From Sphingobacterium hungaricum (GTDB lineage: Bacteria > Bacteroidota > Bacteroidia > Sphingobacteriales > Sphingobacteriaceae): a stretch of 64,000 nt of DNA. Each line of letters starts with the position of its first letter. Position 1 is the first letter of the stretch. The translations under genes and the position numbers were made by a program. The notes beneath the pieces are model-generated. The model was not told where the DNA came from and did no database searches. It saw nothing but the letters and a program-made list of their open reading frames with translations. Below are positions 16,611 to 25,143 of this stretch, piece after piece. The DNA lies in the NCBI RefSeq assembly GCF_015210005.1, contig NZ_MU158698.1:3023273-3087272 (forward strand), given 5' to 3'.

Positions 16611-18893
16611 TTATTTTATAAGTTTAAATTGCGTTTCCTTTAAATCCCTTGAATTTCCGCCAATAAATAAGTTAAAATCCCCAGGCTCGGCAACGAAATC
16701 TAAATCGTAATTATAAAATTTCAAATCTTCATTGCTCAGCGTAAAGGTGATTGTTTTGGATTCTCCTTTTTTCAGAAAAACTTTTTGAAAACCTTTCAAT
16801 TCTTTCACGGGGCGTGTAACAGAAGCAACCACATCACGGATGTACAATTGAACAACTTCTTCCGCATCGAACTTTCCTGTATTTGTCAATTGAATGCTAG
16901 CTGTTATTTTTTCTCCTTCGGAAAATGAATCCTTAGAAAGCTGTATTTCTCCGTAAGTGAATGTCGTGTAGCTCAAACCAAATCCAAAAGGATACAAAGG
17001 TTCATTCGTCACATCTAAATAATTTGAGCGGAATTTCTGAAACCAAGCATCTTTTGCTAAAGGTCTTCCTGTCGTTTTCTCTGCATAATAGATTGGAACT
17101 TGACCGACGTTTTGAGGAAATGTCATTGGTAATTTTCCTGACGGAATCACATCACCGAACAATACATCCGCAACTGCTTTTCCTGTTTCTGTTCCGCCAA
17201 ACCACACGTTCAAAATCGCAGGAACATGTTCATTCTCCCAAGTCAGCGTTAATGGTCTTCCTGTAAACAAAACCAACACGACAGGTTTTCCGGTTGCTAC
17301 TAATGCTTTCAGCAAATCTTGCTGTACATCTGGAATATTCAATTCCGTACGGCTTGAGCTTTCACCGCTCATTTCAGAAGTTTCGCCTAGAGCAGCCACA
17401 ATCACATCCGCATCTTTTGTCGATTGAATCGCTTCATCTATGATTTGCTGAGCCGGACGCTCATCGCGAGCAATGGTTCTTCCAAACATCGTCGCACGTT
17501 CCTGATACTTCGCATCGGCTAATACATTCGATCCCAAATGGTAAGAGAAGCTGACTTTATTTCCCAATACTTCTTTTAATCCATCAATTAGAGATTGCGT
17601 TTTATCCAATTCCGCAGAGACGCTCCACGTTCCAGGCATATTCGCTCCTGAATTTCCTAATGGACCTACAACGGCTACTTTTCCTTGTTTTTTTAACGGT
17701 AAAAGCTGGTTTTCATTTTTTAGCAATACAAATGATTTGCCGGCAACTTCTCTCGCTTTTTTAAGATGTGCTGGACTTAGCAATTCTTTTTTTGCTCTTT
17801 CTTCACTGCAGTATCGGAACGGGTCTTCAAATAAACCGAGCTTATATTTTGCTTCCAGAATGTAGCGGCATGCGCGATCGATTTCTTCTTGGCTCACTTT
17901 TCCTTCATCCAGCGATTTTTTCAAAGTAGTCAGAAATCCTTCACCCACCATGTCCATGTCCACTCCAGCTTTTAAGGATAAAGCCGACACTTGCTGCAAA
18001 TCTCCTAAACCATGATCGATCAGCTCATTGACAGCTGTATAGTCGGTTACGACCATGCCTTTAAAACCCCATTGATTGCGCAGCACATCCGTCATCAGCC
18101 ATTTATTCGCTGACGCAGGCAAACCATTGATGTCATTAAATGAAGTCATAACGGTTTCAGCTCCTGCTTCAACTGCCGCTTTGTAAGGCGGAAAGTATTC
18201 ATTGTACATGCGGTGCAGACTCATATCCGTCGTATTATAATCGCGTCCGGCTTCGGCTGCTCCATACAGAGCAAAATGTTTTACACAAGCCAATAGTGTA
18301 TTTACGGCTGCTAGATCTTCGCCTTGATAGCCCTTTACCATTGCTGCCGCAATGCGAGAGCCGAGAAATGGATCTTCGCCAGAGCCTTCGCTCGCACGGC
18401 CCCAGCGTGCATCGCGTGAAACATCGACCATCGGAGAGAAGGTCCAATTAATTCCATCAGCTGTGGCTTCTGTAGCTGCGATCCTCGCAGTTTCTTTGAT
18501 TAAATCCATATCCCACGATGAAGCTAATCCCAATGGAATGGGAAAAATAGTTTTGTAACCATGAATAACATCCATTCCAAAGATGATCGGAATTTTCAAT
18601 CGGGATTGATTCACCGCTAATTCCTGTGCCGCACGAATTTTAGCCGGAGAACTCATGCTAAAAATTCCTCCGATATTTCCAGTTTTTATTTTCTCTTCAA
18701 CACCCGTACTGACAACAGAACCGGTAGTCGCTTCTCCGCCGGTAACTAAGTTGAGCTGACCAATTTTTTCCTCGATTGTCATTTTGCCCATCAGTTCAGA
18801 AATAAACTGATTCATTTTATCTTGATTTGCCTGCGCTGATGCTTGATGGTGCAAGCCAACTAAAATCGTGAATATTAATAGGTATATTTTCAT
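16611..18893 (-). CDS. bglX: Beta-glucosidase, glycoside hydrolase family 3 (BglX type)
   Basis: 760 residues, the usual BglX length. There is a signal peptide (residues 1-20, HQASAQ). The GH3 N-terminal TIM barrel carries the substrate loop KHFALYG and the nucleophile Asp in VVTDYTAV. It is followed by the alpha/beta sandwich (VVAALGETSEMSGESSSR) and a C-terminal fibronectin III-like domain (YPFGFGLSYTTF ... VVQLYIRD). It removes terminal beta-glucosyl residues from oligosaccharides in the periplasm. As the last gene of a locus with GH144 enzymes it is well placed to degrade beta-1,2-glucooligosaccharides such as sophorose, a role described for a B. thetaiotaomicron GH3. The linkage preference here is inference. 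Confidence 0.93.
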   Translation of the reverse strand: MKIYLLIFTILVGLHHQASAQANQDKMNQFISELMGKMTIEEKIGQLNLVTGGEATTGSVVSTGVEEKIKTGNIGGIFSMSSPAKIRAAQELAVNQSRLKIPIIFGMDVIHGYKTIFPIPLGLASSWDMDLIKETARIAATEATADGINWTFSPMVDVSRDARWGRASEGSGEDPFLGSRIAAAMVKGYQGEDLAAVNTLLACVKHFALYGAAEAGRDYNTTDMSLHRMYNEYFPPYKAAVEAGAETVMTSFNDINGLPASANKWLMTDVLRNQWGFKGMVVTDYTAVNELIDHGLGDLQQVSALSLKAGVDMDMVGEGFLTTLKKSLDEGKVSQEEIDRACRYILEAKYKLGLFEDPFRYCSEERAKKELLSPAHLKKAREVAGKSFVLLKNENQLLPLKKQGKVAVVGPLGNSGANMPGTWSVSAELDKTQSLIDGLKEVLGNKVSFSYHLGSNVLADAKYQERATMFGRTIARDERPAQQIIDEAIQSTKDADVIVAALGETSEMSGESSSRTELNIPDVQQDLLKALVATGKPVVLVLFTGRPLTLTWENEHVPAILNVWFGGTETGKAVADVLFGDVIPSGKLPMTFPQNVGQVPIYYAEKTTGRPLAKDAWFQKFRSNYLDVTNEPLYPFGFGLSYTTFTYGEIQLSKDSFSEGEKITASIQLTNTGKFDAEEVVQLYIRDVVASVTRPVKELKGFQKVFLKKGESKTITFTLSNEDLKFYNYDLDFVAEPGDFNLFIGGNSRDLKETQFKLIK

Positions 18894-18905
18894 AGTAACA
18901 ATAAT

Positions 18906-20627
18906 TTAATCAATTTTTAAGATTTCAGAACGGGTAGAAATTCCGTTCTCATTGAACGATTCAATAGCAAAATAGTAGGATTGTCCTTTGGTCAAGCTTC
19001 TTAAATCCAATTTGTCTTTGCCATAGATTAGCCAAGAGCTGTATAGTTTATCAGGAGCAATTCCCCACAGTATATTATAGCCATTTGCTTTCGGATCGTG
19101 TTCCCAAGTAATATCGGCATTGCGTTCATCAGCTTGGCGTTTGACTGTAAATTTCTTAACCGCTTTAGGAACTTTTCCATTTCCTCTTCCGAAAATTCGG
19201 ATATCCGAAATAGCTAGGTGAGGAGTAGGCACTTTCAGATGTTCGTACCGAATGTATCGTGCCTCTTTTGCTTGCTCCAATTGTACATAATCATTCGGAA
19301 CGTCTTTTGTGTTTGCCGATTTATCGACAAGCATAAACCAATCTTTTCCGTTTAGCGAACCTTTAATCACATACTGATGCATTAGATTAGGGATTCGTCC
19401 GTATAAGTTGGATTGGTAATCGTGAAAATTGATTTGCAAAGCATAAATGGAAGAGACTTTTTCAAGATCAATCTCAACCCATTGCGAAGCATCCGTATTT
19501 TCCGCTAACCAAAATGTCTTGATGTTTTCGTCGGTCAATAAATTCCCTGTGTATGCTGCTACGGCAGAAGAAGTTTCGACTTTTTTGTTGTAGGACAATA
19601 GCATCCAGCCTGTAAATTCTCCAGCTTTTTCTTTTGCGTTTGGTGCATAATAGGGATAGTCACCAAAATAACTATCGCTGTACAGCAAGCCATCTGCATC
19701 AAAATAGGTTGGAAATAAAGAGATCCTTCGTTCCCAATTCACATTAACGGAAACTGCCATGGTAGAGAAATGCCAATATTTGCCCTCAATATCGTCAACC
19801 GTACTACCATGTCCAGCACCATTAATAAACCCACCGGGTTTGAAGGAGAAGGGGTTATTTGCCATATACGTGAATGGCCCCAAGGGCGATTTGCTCGTGT
19901 AAGCTCCATCTCCATAAACATTAAATTCTGTTCCAGGCGCAGCGTATTGGAGGTAATAGCTGTCCTTATATTTTGTCATCCAAGCTCCTTCGATATAGCC
20001 TGAAATTTCTCCTTCATTGTCTTCACCAAAACGTTCCCAGCCATGCTGAAGAGCATTTAATCCAAATAAGGTATCGGTTTGAATGGACGGTTTAAAATTT
20101 TTATTCTTATCCACTGTTTTTGCGCGAATGGGAAACACATTCGAAGATCCCCAATACACATAAGCCTTTTCGTCGTCGTCAATAAACAAGGCTGGATCTT
20201 GCAGATCAAATAGGAGAGCAGGAGTCGCTTTCCAATCGCCTTTCTTCGGATTATCCGTGTAAAGTACAGACATCGTACCTGAAGGATCGCCCATCACATA
20301 CAAGACAGAATCTTTGTAATTATGCGCCGCAGGTGCATTCGAACCTTGAAAATACCATTTTTCTGGCGTAATGAAATTCCAATTCGTAAGATCTGTTGAA
20401 TGCCAATAACCCATTGAACGCGTGACAAATAAATAGTATTCGCCTTTGAAGCGTACTACAGCAGGGTCAGCTCCCGAACGGTACGAAATACCATCATTGG
20501 CATTGTATATCATGTATGTATAATCCAGATTCAATGGATTACAATAAGTTTGTGGTTGTTGCGCATAGCAGAACGCATTTGCAAAAAGCAAAAAAATAAT
20601 CAAACTATGTTTGTACAACGAGCGCAT
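18906..20627 (-). CDS. Glycoside hydrolase family 43-like enzyme with F5/8 type C and fibronectin III domains
   Basis: 573 residues. Signal peptide (1-22), then a five-bladed GH43-type propeller (about 28-330). Its three catalytic acids are readable: Asp54 (SGADPAVV), Asp144 (DLQDPALF) and Glu213 (GYIEGAWM). A discoidin/F5-8C carbohydrate-binding-like domain follows (about 350-480, YVIKGSLNGKDW, ARYIRYEHL), then a fibronectin III domain (about 488-573, ITWEHDPKANGYNILWG). GH43 enzymes mostly remove arabinose, xylose or galactose side groups, so it may debranch the target glycan. It starts one base before the stop of the upstream GH144 gene, which indicates coupled translation. The sugar specificity is not known. 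Confidence 0.85.
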   Translation of the reverse strand: MRSLYKHSLIIFLLFANAFCYAQQPQTYCNPLNLDYTYMIYNANDGISYRSGADPAVVRFKGEYYLFVTRSMGYWHSTDLTNWNFITPEKWYFQGSNAPAAHNYKDSVLYVMGDPSGTMSVLYTDNPKKGDWKATPALLFDLQDPALFIDDDEKAYVYWGSSNVFPIRAKTVDKNKNFKPSIQTDTLFGLNALQHGWERFGEDNEGEISGYIEGAWMTKYKDSYYLQYAAPGTEFNVYGDGAYTSKSPLGPFTYMANNPFSFKPGGFINGAGHGSTVDDIEGKYWHFSTMAVSVNVNWERRISLFPTYFDADGLLYSDSYFGDYPYYAPNAKEKAGEFTGWMLLSYNKKVETSSAVAAYTGNLLTDENIKTFWLAENTDASQWVEIDLEKVSSIYALQINFHDYQSNLYGRIPNLMHQYVIKGSLNGKDWFMLVDKSANTKDVPNDYVQLEQAKEARYIRYEHLKVPTPHLAISDIRIFGRGNGKVPKAVKKFTVKRQADERNADITWEHDPKANGYNILWGIAPDKLYSSWLIYGKDKLDLRSLTKGQSYYFAIESFNENGISTRSEILKID

Positions 20628-21995
20628 TTACTTGATATAAGGAGTCGTAAAACCTAACTTTTTTAATCCATTTTGCACATCAGGTGCATTCATAAATAAA
20701 TCCCACAAAAGTTTTGATCGATAGTTTTCGATCATAACAACAATTGGGCCTTGGTCAATCGCTAAATATTGTTGAGGAAACCAATTTTCAGTTTCGCTAT
20801 AGGCGTCATAAAATCCATATTCCCCCCAAAGTTTATCCCCTAATGAAAACGCATATTTTGCGAAAGCCATACTTTCCTTCGGTGTATAAGGCATGGACGA
20901 TAAAGCCGCTGTCGGCGAAATAACCGATTTGTCATTATCTGGGTGATGTGCATTGTAGCCATCAATGGAATAACTCGCGGTCAATCCCCAGCCTTTATCA
21001 GGACCGTAACCCACATACTTATTTGGATTCAGCTTTGCATATTCGATATTGATCAAAACATGATTTTTGGTTACATCTTCGTAATTTGCGTATTGATCAG
21101 TCAGGCCATTTGGATTTAATCCCAAATAGGAATAATGTTCCCAGAACAATGGTCCAACTTCATTTTCTAAAGCATTGTGTTTTAATAGAACAGGAATACC
21201 ATATTTTTTAGCATCTGTTTTAATCGCTCCATTTCTTGCCCAACCTTGGTGATAAGTAGAAGCCGGGATAGCGTGTGTAGGAGAGGAAGCTGCCACTACA
21301 TAGGTAATCAGACATTCATCATACCCTTTAATAGGATGGTTCATTTCCCATTCTGATGTCGGACTCCAATGCCAAGACAGCACATCTTTGCCATTTCTAT
21401 AAAAATCAAAATCAATTCCTTTCCAAAGCTCATCTGCTTTTGAGGCTAAACTTTTTTCTTCATCTGTACTATCCTTGTAATACTCACGGATGCAAATTAA
21501 TGCTTGCGCCATAAATGAAGTTTCAACCAAATCTCCACCATTGTCATTTTTGCTAAAAGGCTTTGCTTTGCCGGTAGTCCCATCGTACCAATGTGCCCAA
21601 GCTCCATGAAACCGTTCGATCTTGCCAAGAAAATCCAAGGCTTTTGTCAATCGTTCAAAGCCTTGTTCTTTGGTAATGAATTGCCTCTCCATCGCAACTA
21701 GGATACCCATCAATCCAAAACCAGAACCTCCAATTGTGATAACGTGTTGATCGTTCAGTGGATAAACACCATCGATATGGATGCGTTCGCGTGCTAATCC
21801 TGAAGTTGTTTCAGCTCCTTCCCAGAAATACCTAAAAGTCTGCTTTTGAATCAGATTTAATAAGGAATCATCAGGTGTAGAGGTCAAAGAAAGACTATCT
21901 TTATTATCGGTGTTGTCCTGCTTGACTTTTTGGTTACAAGAGGAAAAATAAGTAAGCGTAAGGAATAAAAATGTAGCGGTAAAGGTAGATTTCAT
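20628..21995 (-). CDS. GH144-type endo-beta-1,2-glucanase-like lipoprotein (glucoamylase-fold)
   Basis: 455 residues. Lipoprotein signal with lipobox (YFSSC, Cys20). An (alpha/alpha)6 barrel of the 'glucoamylase domain' type follows. Its hallmarks are TFRYFWEGAETTSGLARER, GGSGFGLMGILVAMER, FHGAWAHWYDG, GGDLVETSFMAQ, WHWSPTSEW and YDECLITYVVAASSPTHAIP. These proteins form family GH144, whose characterised Chitinophaga and Parabacteroides members cleave beta-1,2-glucan. It is a paralogue of the next gene in the operon, without the N-terminal Ig-like domain, and lies 3 bases from it. It probably sits on the outer-membrane surface or faces the periplasm. Substrate assignment is by family only. 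Confidence 0.87.
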   Translation of the reverse strand: MKSTFTATFLFLTLTYFSSCNQKVKQDNTDNKDSLSLTSTPDDSLLNLIQKQTFRYFWEGAETTSGLARERIHIDGVYPLNDQHVITIGGSGFGLMGILVAMERQFITKEQGFERLTKALDFLGKIERFHGAWAHWYDGTTGKAKPFSKNDNGGDLVETSFMAQALICIREYYKDSTDEEKSLASKADELWKGIDFDFYRNGKDVLSWHWSPTSEWEMNHPIKGYDECLITYVVAASSPTHAIPASTYHQGWARNGAIKTDAKKYGIPVLLKHNALENEVGPLFWEHYSYLGLNPNGLTDQYANYEDVTKNHVLINIEYAKLNPNKYVGYGPDKGWGLTASYSIDGYNAHHPDNDKSVISPTAALSSMPYTPKESMAFAKYAFSLGDKLWGEYGFYDAYSETENWFPQQYLAIDQGPIVVMIENYRSKLLWDLFMNAPDVQNGLKKLGFTTPYIK

Positions 21996-21998
21996 GTA

Positions 21999-23642
21999 TT
22001 ATAGATTAGGAGACTCAAAGTTTAGATTTTTGAGTCCAGTTTTCAGTTCAGGAATTTGCATAAATAAATTCCATAAAAGTTTAGAACGGTGATTTTCAAT
22101 GCCAATAATAATCGGTCCTTGATCGATAGCGATATAAGAATCGGCAAACCATTGCTCGTGCAAAGAAAAGGCATCGTAAAAGCCATACTCACCCCAAATT
22201 TTGTCGCCAAGTTTGTAGTAGAAAAATTCCAAGGCTTTTTGAGATTCGGCAGGCGTAAAGGCGAAAGAAGTTAAAGCAGCGGTAGGGGTAATTACGCTAT
22301 TGTCATCTGTCGGAGAGTGCACTTTATAGCCGTTTATATCATCTGACGCTGTCAATCCCCAAACATCTGCGGAGTAACCAAAAAAGTTCTTTGGGTTAGC
22401 AATGCTATACGCTCGATTCGTTAAGCTGTGATTTTTCGTTTGCAATTCATAATCCGCATAGGCATCTTTTAAACCAATTGGGTTAATGCCAAGGAAGCTA
22501 TATTGAGAAATAAATAATGGGCCACCCATTTGAGGTCCAAGCGGTAAGACCAAATTGTAGTTTGTAGTCCCATTTTTCATCGCGCCATTATTTGCCCAGC
22601 CTTGATCGTAGACCGTTTTAGCAATTGGGTGTGTTGGTGACGACGCTGCTAAAACATAGACGATCAAGCTTTCGTTCCAGCCTTGAATTTTTAAATTAAT
22701 CTGAAATTGATTATTCGGACTCCAATGCCAAAAAAAAACCTGTTGTCCGTTTTGAAAGAAAGTCCATTCAACATCCGTGTACAGTTTTAAAATATCGTTT
22801 CTTAACGATTCATCAGCCGCCGTTTGAAAATATTGTCTAGCAGTTAACAATCCTTGAAGTAACAAAGAAGTTTCCACCAAATCTGCTCCATCATCTACGT
22901 CAGAAAATTTTTGAGTTCTGCCTGTATTTCCATTATACCAATGCGAGAATGCACCGTGAAATTTATCCGCAGTTTTTAGGAAATTCACAATTTTTTGAAT
23001 TCTTGCTTTTCCTTCTTCTTTTGTAATAAATCCACGTTCGATCGCAACTAGAATAGCCATCACACCGAAACCTGTTCCTCCAGAAGTGACTACATCTCCC
23101 GACGAATTTCGTTCACGAGCCATTCCTGAGCTAGGATGTCCAAAATCCCAAAAATACTTGAATGTCTGTTTCTGAACTAAAGTTAGTAATTCATCCGTGC
23201 TGATTCTAGAAAATTTATCTGTTGAATCAATGGTTGTGTACACGGCAATAGATTTTTCAGGACTCAGCTTATTCCCATTTACGTCTTCTAAACCTGACTT
23301 AAAAAGCAATGTATATTTTGACAAGTAAGAAAGGGGCGAGGAAGGTTTTATCGTTGCAGTCTTTGCATCCGCAGAAAAGCTAACTGTCAAAGGGATATTT
23401 TGGAAATCCTTGTTTTGAAGCTGAATGTTATTCTGATAGGAAGATGGAGAAATAGCATTTGGGAATTTCACCGTAAATTCAGGAAGAACGGGACTATTTC
23501 TAAATTCCGTTGATAAAGTCTGCTTATTGATTTCGATAGAAGCAATTTGAAAACTTGATCCAGTCGCAGGTTGATCGGTATTGGATTTGGAACAGCTAAA
23601 AAAAATAAAAAGGAAACTGCTAAAGAGATAGATTATGCGCAT
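21999..23642 (-). CDS. GH144-type beta-1,2-glucanase-like lipoprotein with N-terminal Ig-like domain
   Basis: 547 residues. Lipobox FFSC (Cys17); then an SbsA/Big_5-type Ig-like domain (about 30-135, ending LEDVNGNKLSPEKSIAVYTT). The GH144 barrel follows (about 148-547), with the same motifs as its paralogue: TFKYFWDFGHPSSGMARER, GGTGFGVMAILVAIER, FHGAFSHWYNG, GADLVETSLLLQ and WHWSPNNQF. The Ig-like linker would hold the enzyme away from the membrane, as in surface glycan hydrolases. It is the first enzyme gene after susD, but a terminator-like hairpin (23654-23688) lies just in front of its start codon. Confidence 0.87.
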   Translation of the reverse strand: MRIIYLFSSFLFIFFSCSKSNTDQPATGSSFQIASIEINKQTLSTEFRNSPVLPEFTVKFPNAISPSSYQNNIQLQNKDFQNIPLTVSFSADAKTATIKPSSPLSYLSKYTLLFKSGLEDVNGNKLSPEKSIAVYTTIDSTDKFSRISTDELLTLVQKQTFKYFWDFGHPSSGMARERNSSGDVVTSGGTGFGVMAILVAIERGFITKEEGKARIQKIVNFLKTADKFHGAFSHWYNGNTGRTQKFSDVDDGADLVETSLLLQGLLTARQYFQTAADESLRNDILKLYTDVEWTFFQNGQQVFFWHWSPNNQFQINLKIQGWNESLIVYVLAASSPTHPIAKTVYDQGWANNGAMKNGTTNYNLVLPLGPQMGGPLFISQYSFLGINPIGLKDAYADYELQTKNHSLTNRAYSIANPKNFFGYSADVWGLTASDDINGYKVHSPTDDNSVITPTAALTSFAFTPAESQKALEFFYYKLGDKIWGEYGFYDAFSLHEQWFADSYIAIDQGPIIIGIENHRSKLLWNLFMQIPELKTGLKNLNFESPNL

Positions 23643-23653
23643 GCCTAAAATTT

Positions 23654-23688
23654 AAAAAACTACAGTGAAAGAATGTCTTTCACTGTAG
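23654..23688 (-). terminator. Intra-operon terminator-like hairpin between susD and the GH144 genes
   Basis: 12-base perfect stem CTACAGTGAAAG / CTTTCACTGTAG with a 5-base loop. On the minus strand it is followed by TTTTTT and a further T-rich stretch, ending only about 11 bases before the ATG at 23642. It would lower enzyme expression relative to susCD, or protect the 3' end of the susCD message. Confidence 0.75.
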
Positions 23689-23700
23689 AAATACAGGTGA

Positions 23701-25125
23701 TTACCAACCAGGATTTTGCGTCATCTCTGGCGTTTGATTTATTTGTGCATTAGGAACAGGGAACAAGTTATGCTTGCTTTGAAATGGTTTTCCAGCAGCA
23801 GTCATTGCCGCTTCAGCTTGACCAGTACGTATCAGATCAAACCAACGGTCATGTTCAAATCCTAATTCTAAACGACGTTCTTTATAAATTAATGTTCTTA
23901 ATTGTGTCTGATCAGTCGTAGTAACCGCTGCTAATGAAACTCTGTTTCTAACTCTGTTTAAATCAGCTAATGCTCCTGACGAATTTCCTAATTCATTAGC
24001 AGCTTCTGCAGAAATCAGGTAGATTTCTCCTAAACGCAGATAACGAATGTTTTTATCGCCATCTGCTGCTCCTGCATTTGCCGATGAATAAGCTTTCTCG
24101 TTGTACATGGGGTTTTCAACACCAACATCCACAACACGGCCATCGTACATTACCTCTCCTCTGAAAATAATAGTTGCGTCTCTCCGGATAGCATCGCCTT
24201 CTGCATTATAAGCATCTAATAAGTTTTGAGATGGAGTATTGAAACCCCAACCCCAACCAGAAGTTCCGCGAGCACCCTGAGTTTCAGAATACTGTTGAAT
24301 ACCATGTGCAATCGCGACACCGCGGCCTTGGAATTCGAATAAACTTTCTGTGCCATTTTCTGATGTTACTCTCCAAAGAACGGCATAATCTGATTCTAAT
24401 CCATATTGGCCCGAGTTAATCACTTCTTGAGCCATGTCATAGGCTTGTTGCCATTTCTTTTGGTATAAATATACTTTTGCAAGCAAACCCTGAGCAGCGC
24501 CTTTTGTAGCACGACCTAAATCAGCGGAAGCATACCCAGATTTTAAAGGTAGTACAGCGATCGCATCCGTTAAATCTTTCTCAATATAATCGTAAACTTC
24601 AGCAGCAGGTTTACGTTCGATTAAATCTAATTCTTGAATGGTGACATCACCCCATCCACGCACTAAGAAAAAATAATTTAATGCTCTTAAGAACTTAGCT
24701 TCTCCGATTAATCGATTTTTGTAGCCTTCATCGGTAAGTCCATAATTTTCTGTGTAAGTAATTGCCTCAGTCGCTCTTCCGATCGATTTATACCAATGAG
24801 ACCATAAACTTTCAAATGAAGGTGTGGTGTTTGTATAAGTTAGATTATCGAGGACGTCTTTATCCGTTCCAGAATCTGTTGGAGACGAGCCCTTGTCCGC
24901 ATTATCCGACAGGATTTCTGTTATTCCCAAGTACGCAAATGCATAATTCCAATCAGTGAACATGCCATAAACACCATTTACATACTCTTCTGGTGTAATG
25001 ACATCCTCGCTATCACCGGCCTCAATAATTTCCCTCGATTCCACATCGAGAAAATTTGAACAAGAGGTAGTTGTTAAGAACCCTGCTATTAATACGACTG
25101 CTATATTTAATTTATTTAATTTCAT
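23701..25125 (-). CDS. susD: SusD/RagB family glycan-binding lipoprotein
   Basis: 474 residues. Lipobox TTSC (Cys23) followed by the usual SNFLDVESR start of SusD proteins. The TPR-rich scaffold (LIGEAKFLRALNYFFLVRGWGDV, KGAAQGLLAKVYLYQKKW) and the C-terminal signature (YLRLGEIYLISAEAANELG, LIYKERRLELGFEHDRWFDLIRTG) are complete. SusD caps the SusC barrel on the cell surface and captures glycan fragments for import. It is 18 bases downstream of susC, so the two form the usual pair. Specificity must follow the operon enzymes. Confidence 0.96.
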   Translation of the reverse strand: MKLNKLNIAVVLIAGFLTTTSCSNFLDVESREIIEAGDSEDVITPEEYVNGVYGMFTDWNYAFAYLGITEILSDNADKGSSPTDSGTDKDVLDNLTYTNTTPSFESLWSHWYKSIGRATEAITYTENYGLTDEGYKNRLIGEAKFLRALNYFFLVRGWGDVTIQELDLIERKPAAEVYDYIEKDLTDAIAVLPLKSGYASADLGRATKGAAQGLLAKVYLYQKKWQQAYDMAQEVINSGQYGLESDYAVLWRVTSENGTESLFEFQGRGVAIAHGIQQYSETQGARGTSGWGWGFNTPSQNLLDAYNAEGDAIRRDATIIFRGEVMYDGRVVDVGVENPMYNEKAYSSANAGAADGDKNIRYLRLGEIYLISAEAANELGNSSGALADLNRVRNRVSLAAVTTTDQTQLRTLIYKERRLELGFEHDRWFDLIRTGQAEAAMTAAGKPFQSKHNLFPVPNAQINQTPEMTQNPGW

Positions 25126-25143
25126 GATTTTAGTATTTAAGAA

